Below, piece by piece: positions 50,492 through 64,000 of a stretch of DNA of 64,000 nt. A model generated the notes under the pieces. The model searched no databases. It was not told the DNA's origin and worked only from the letters and a program-made list of their open reading frames with translations. Source of the DNA: Shinisaurus crocodilurus (Eukaryota; Chordata; Lepidosauria; Squamata; Shinisauridae); NCBI GenBank assembly GCA_021292165.1, contig CM037876.1, forward strand, positions 310,508,492-310,572,491. Direction: 5' to 3'. The position numbers were made by a program, and so were the translations under genes. Every line of letters starts with the position of its first letter. Positions within the stretch are counted from its first letter, which is position 1.

Positions 50492-50874
50492 GTTTTAACC
50501 AACTACTAATGTGACATAAAACCTTACATTGATTTTGGCAGAGAAAGTTGCATGTGCATTTTTAGGTTCCAAGCAGTTTCTTTTTCTTAAAACTATATCT
50601 AAATACTTTAAATAATAAAGGTTGACGGCTTGGGCACTTATCTTGTAATCACTTTACATATAAATAAGTGTATCACTGGGGTATCATCTTAAACTGGTGT
50701 AGCCGACACAAGGGAACAAAAGTGGCCAAAATCTTGCCCACTGCCCCAGAATTCAACCGCGCAGGTCTGTCTGACAATCTGCATTCAGCTGCATCACAGT
50801 CTAAACATCAGGAAAGGGGCAAGGAAGGGGGCGTCACGGCGTGAGCAAGACTCCCGTCTCAATCAGGCAGACTC

Positions 50875-62830
<11,956 letters not shown>

Positions 62831-63617
62831 ATTTTGCAGGAATAAATGGCTGTTTTTTTAAGACCCTGCTGATTTTTTTTTTTTGTATGCGTGTTATTAT
62901 TGAAGGCCCCGTTGGGAGGGTTCCTGCCCTCAAAGGCGGGCAGGAAATATAATTGATTAATTAATTAATAGAATAGGGCTCCCCACAGATACCCTAATTT
63001 CTTGCAGCACATCTCGGCGGGGATGTGCCGAGATGTACACGCTCGTAGCCGGCATTGTGTGTGTGTACCTAGCGCAAATTTGGCTGCTTTCCCGCGCATT
63101 TCCTCCAGTCCCATCCTATGCATACTCTCTCCTGAGTAACATTTCCTACATTTCTGGAAGTACTCCATGGCCTACCTACTCTTGGCTTTTCCTTACAACG
63201 GATGGAAGGGAAACGGAAACTTGTGTGCGTATTGGAAAAGAGGAAAGCTGGGAAGCAGATTCAGGAAAAAAGAAGCGGGGGTGGGCTGGTCACAGTGGTC
63301 AGGTGCCAGGGCATGGTCTGAAAGCGCATGATGGAGCACTCAAGGGATGAGAAGAGATGCCCTCTTATGGATTGGTCATTGGTTAGAGAACAGAAAGCAA
63401 AAAGCAGTGGTGCTTCCAGACGCGGGGCTCCTAGCGGTAACAATCAAAAGCCATTGCACAGCGATTCCATCTTTTTTTCCTTAACCGTTTTATTTTGGGG
63501 GGAGGAAAAAGGAGGAAGAACAAAAGCATGAAAGGGTAACATATTGAAGACATTGTTGTCCAGAAACAACCCCCCCCCCCAACAAAAAACGAACTGTGAA
63601 TGCATAATATAACAACA
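62831..63617. other. Upstream of ACTR10: no gene recognised
   Basis: I see no exon here. In human the next gene on this side of ACTR10 lies on the far side of other sequence; nothing resembling a proteasome subunit or other exon was found. Confidence 0.5.
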
Positions 63618-63860
63618 TAAGAGCCCTTCTGGATAAGACCAAGGGTCCATCTAGTCCAGCATTCTGTTCACACAATGGCCAACCAGCTGCCCACGGGAAA
63701 CCAACAAGCAGGACACGAGTGCAACAGCACCCTCCCATCCATGTTCCCCAGCAACTGGTGTACATAGGCAGACTGCCTCTGATACTGGAGGTAGCAGCAC
63801 ATAGCCAATCAGGGCTAGTAGCCATTGATAGCCTTCACTCCATGAATTTGTCCAGCACCC
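63618..63860 (-). mobile_element. CR1/L3-like LINE 3' fragment
   Basis: AAGACCAAGGGTCCATCTAG, CCAGCATTCTGTTCACAC and CATGAATTTGTCCAGCACCC in the order of 22076-22430. Confidence 0.6.
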
Positions 63861-64000
63861 TAGGAGTAAATGGACAGTTTTCACAATGGAGGGATGTAAG
63901 CCATGGGGTTCTCCAAGGATTGGTATTGGGACAAGTGCTTTTTACCTTGTTCATAAATAAATGTTCTGGGAGTTACGAGTGATCAGTAAGGTGGCCAACT

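Larger units (their letters stand above)
42010..50874. other. Interval upstream of TBPL2 and downstream of ACTR10
   Basis: No exon could be recognised with confidence. The missing first TBPL2 exon and promoter are expected in the left part, and the ACTR10 3' UTR in the right end. The rest is repeats, listed separately, and AT-rich unique sequence (for example 42040-44040 and 48600-49300) without coding signals I trust. Confidence 0.5.

Overview
The window is vertebrate nuclear DNA, almost certainly from a squamate reptile (lizard). Three intron-rich protein genes, all on the minus strand, lie in a sea of CR1, L2 and RTE-like LINEs, tRNA- and 5S-derived SINEs, foldback hAT elements and a Ty1/copia element. 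This mix fits a lizard genome; the species is not identifiable from the sequence alone.

Layout. (1) 1903-23982: ATG14, ten coding exons, complete, 501 aa. (2) 25876-42009: TBPL2 (TBP2/TRF3), six coding exons found, including the whole TBP core; the first coding exon was not found. (3) 50875-62615: ACTR10 (Arp11), thirteen coding exons, complete, 417 aa. All exon joins were made by eye from GT/AG sites, reading phase and similarity to the known vertebrate proteins, and every phase closes. CpG-rich promoters sit at 23983-24200 (ATG14) and 62616-62830 (ACTR10). The 1.9 kb between TBPL2 and ATG14 and the 8.9 kb between ACTR10 and TBPL2 hold mainly repeats. No further gene was recognised in 1-1902 or 62830-64000.

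Mobile elements explain most of the rest. Perfect or near-perfect palindromic hAT elements with 8-bp target duplications recur throughout. An RTE-like LINE with an open 846-codon frame and an 11-bp target duplication lies in the last TBPL2 intron. A nearly intact L2 lies in another TBPL2 intron. A third TBPL2 intron holds a copia element with both LTRs, itself hit by a solo retroviral-type LTR and a small hAT element. An 856-bp hAT-like element full of GAGTC repeats lies between TBPL2 and ACTR10.

The three genes do not form a pathway: ATG14 is an autophagy PI3-kinase subunit, TBPL2 a germline TBP paralogue, ACTR10 a dynactin subunit. ATG14-TBPL2 adjacency and orientation match human 14q22; ACTR10 next to TBPL2 does not, since in human they are megabases apart. 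No new biological system was found; the most notable items are the transposon structures and this junction.
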